DNA of 6,477 nucleotides from an uncultured Aquimarina sp. (GTDB taxonomy: Bacteria; Bacteroidota; Bacteroidia; Flavobacteriales; Flavobacteriaceae), in assembly GCA_937958735.1 (NCBI GenBank), contig CALGNG010000256.1, forward strand, positions 1 to 6,477, read 5' to 3'. Shown piece by piece: positions 5,916 through 6,477 of this stretch. Both the position numbers and the translations under genes were made by a program. The notes under the pieces were generated by a model, which ran no database searches, was not told the origin of the DNA, and worked only from the letters and a program-made list of their open reading frames with translations. Within the stretch, counting starts at the first letter, position 1. Every line of letters starts with the position of its first letter.

Positions 5916-6477
5916 AATAGATTTCCTAAAAGTTTGACGTTCTTTATGTTGCACGTGCTCGTAATCTTTCCAAAGTGCCTGAATCGCTTTATTTTCTATC
6001 AATTCGGGATTGGTTTCCACCTTTGTTATTCCATTACGTAGAAACACCTCATTCATTTCCTTAAAAATTAATGCTGCCACACCTTTGCTTTGATATTCTG
6101 GATCTACTCCTATCAAATAAAAAGCAGCCGTATCGTTAATACGTTGTGCTTTTAATATATGTAAAAATCCAAAAGGAAATAATTTCCCTTTTGCTTTTTG
6201 TAGTGCTTTGGAGAAGGAAGGCATTATAATTGAAAATGCAATAATTTGATCCTTTTCGTTAGAAACACATGTTATGTAATCTGGGTTTACAAAAGGCAAG
6301 TATTTTTTTTTATAATGCTCTATCTGGTACTGCTGGATAGGTACAAAGGTTTGCAAATTGTTATAGGTTTTGTTTAATAACTCAAACATCCTATTTACAT
6401 GAGGCAAGATTTCTTTGTTCTTCTTAAACTTTACAATTTTAAGCTTATACCTATCTTGAATAATTTTAGCTACCTTA
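5913..6477 (-). CDS. GNAT-fold N-acetyltransferase-like protein, C-terminal part (5' end beyond window)
   Basis: The open frame reaches the right edge of the window without a stop or a credible start. It begins K-V-A-K-I-I-Q-D-R-Y-K-L-K and gives 187 residues plus TAA. From memory this matches the C-terminal half of a conserved bacterial family of about 370-380 residues, usually annotated as hypothetical or as a GNAT-related protein. Family-like phrases are F-E-L-L-N-K-T-Y, S-K-A-L-Q-K-A-K-G-K-L-F-P-F-G-F (fragment residues 89-104) and F-Y-L-I-G-V-D-P-E-Y-Q-S-K-G-V-A. The last holds Q129-S-K-G132-V-A134, fitting acetyl-CoA-binding motif A (Q/R-x-x-G-x-G/A). The C-terminal W-K-D-Y-E-H-V-Q-H-K-E-R-Q is also typical of the family. 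The substrate is unknown. A TTG at 6407-6405 could be taken as a start, but the family-like sequence continues upstream of it without a break, so it is internal. The stop overlaps the start of the channel gene. Confidence 0.85.
   Translation of the reverse strand, partial: KVAKIIQDRYKLKIVKFKKNKEILPHVNRMFELLNKTYNNLQTFVPIQQYQIEHYKKKYLPFVNPDYITCVSNEKDQIIAFSIIMPSFSKALQKAKGKLFPFGFLHILKAQRINDTAAFYLIGVDPEYQSKGVAALIFKEMNEVFLRNGITKVETNPELIENKAIQALWKDYEHVQHKERQTFRKSI

Noticed and set aside
6405..6407. TTG as the start of the GNAT-fold gene
   Set aside because: The frame stays open to the window edge, and the 23 residues upstream resemble the same protein family, so this is an internal leucine codon in a gene truncated by the window.

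Overview
The window is AT-rich, and every gene I can support lies on the minus strand, so transcription runs from right (6477) to left (1). Two large proteins end in type A C-terminal sorting domains of the type IX secretion system (T9SS). There is also a serine-aspartate-rich lipoprotein N-terminus, and translation starts lack clear Shine-Dalgarno sequences. Together these point to Bacteroidota, most likely a member of the Flavobacteriaceae. That placement rests on pattern recognition; no database search was possible.

In transcriptional order, the window opens inside a gene for a GNAT-fold protein (5913-6477). It is truncated at the window edge, so only its C-terminal 187 residues are visible. 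Its stop codon shares one base with the start codon of a MIP-family channel gene (5242-5913, TAATG), which suggests translational coupling. The channel has both NPA motifs, but its selectivity-filter residues read W-A-A-R. This resembles plant NIP channels and their bacterial relatives rather than water-specific AqpZ. It also ends in a cysteine-rich tail.

After 58 bases come two tandem secreted metalloprotease genes of the metzincin (reprolysin-like) type: 2643-5183 (846 aa) and 350-2632 (760 aa). Both have a signal peptide, an HExxHxxGxxH zinc site with a Met-turn, a beta-sandwich region and a T9SS sorting domain. They look like diverged tandem duplicates. The first keeps a long propeptide and a lysine-rich linker. 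The second has a much shortened propeptide, has gained a P/homoB domain before its sorting domain, and appears to start with TTG next to a short (AT)4 tract. That tract sits between an out-of-frame ATG and the reading frame.

A 137-base AT-rich gap follows, with no confident terminator or promoter. The window ends in the first 70 codons of a lipoprotein carrying a CxxCH haem c motif (1-212).

The two proteases are probably exported by the Sec system, moved across the outer membrane by the T9SS, and used on extracellular proteins. The channel and GNAT pair is a separate functional unit. I see no RNA genes, CRISPR arrays, insertion sequences or attachment sites. The most unusual points are the start region of the second protease, the contrasting architecture of the two paralogues, and the NIP-like filter with its cysteine tail.
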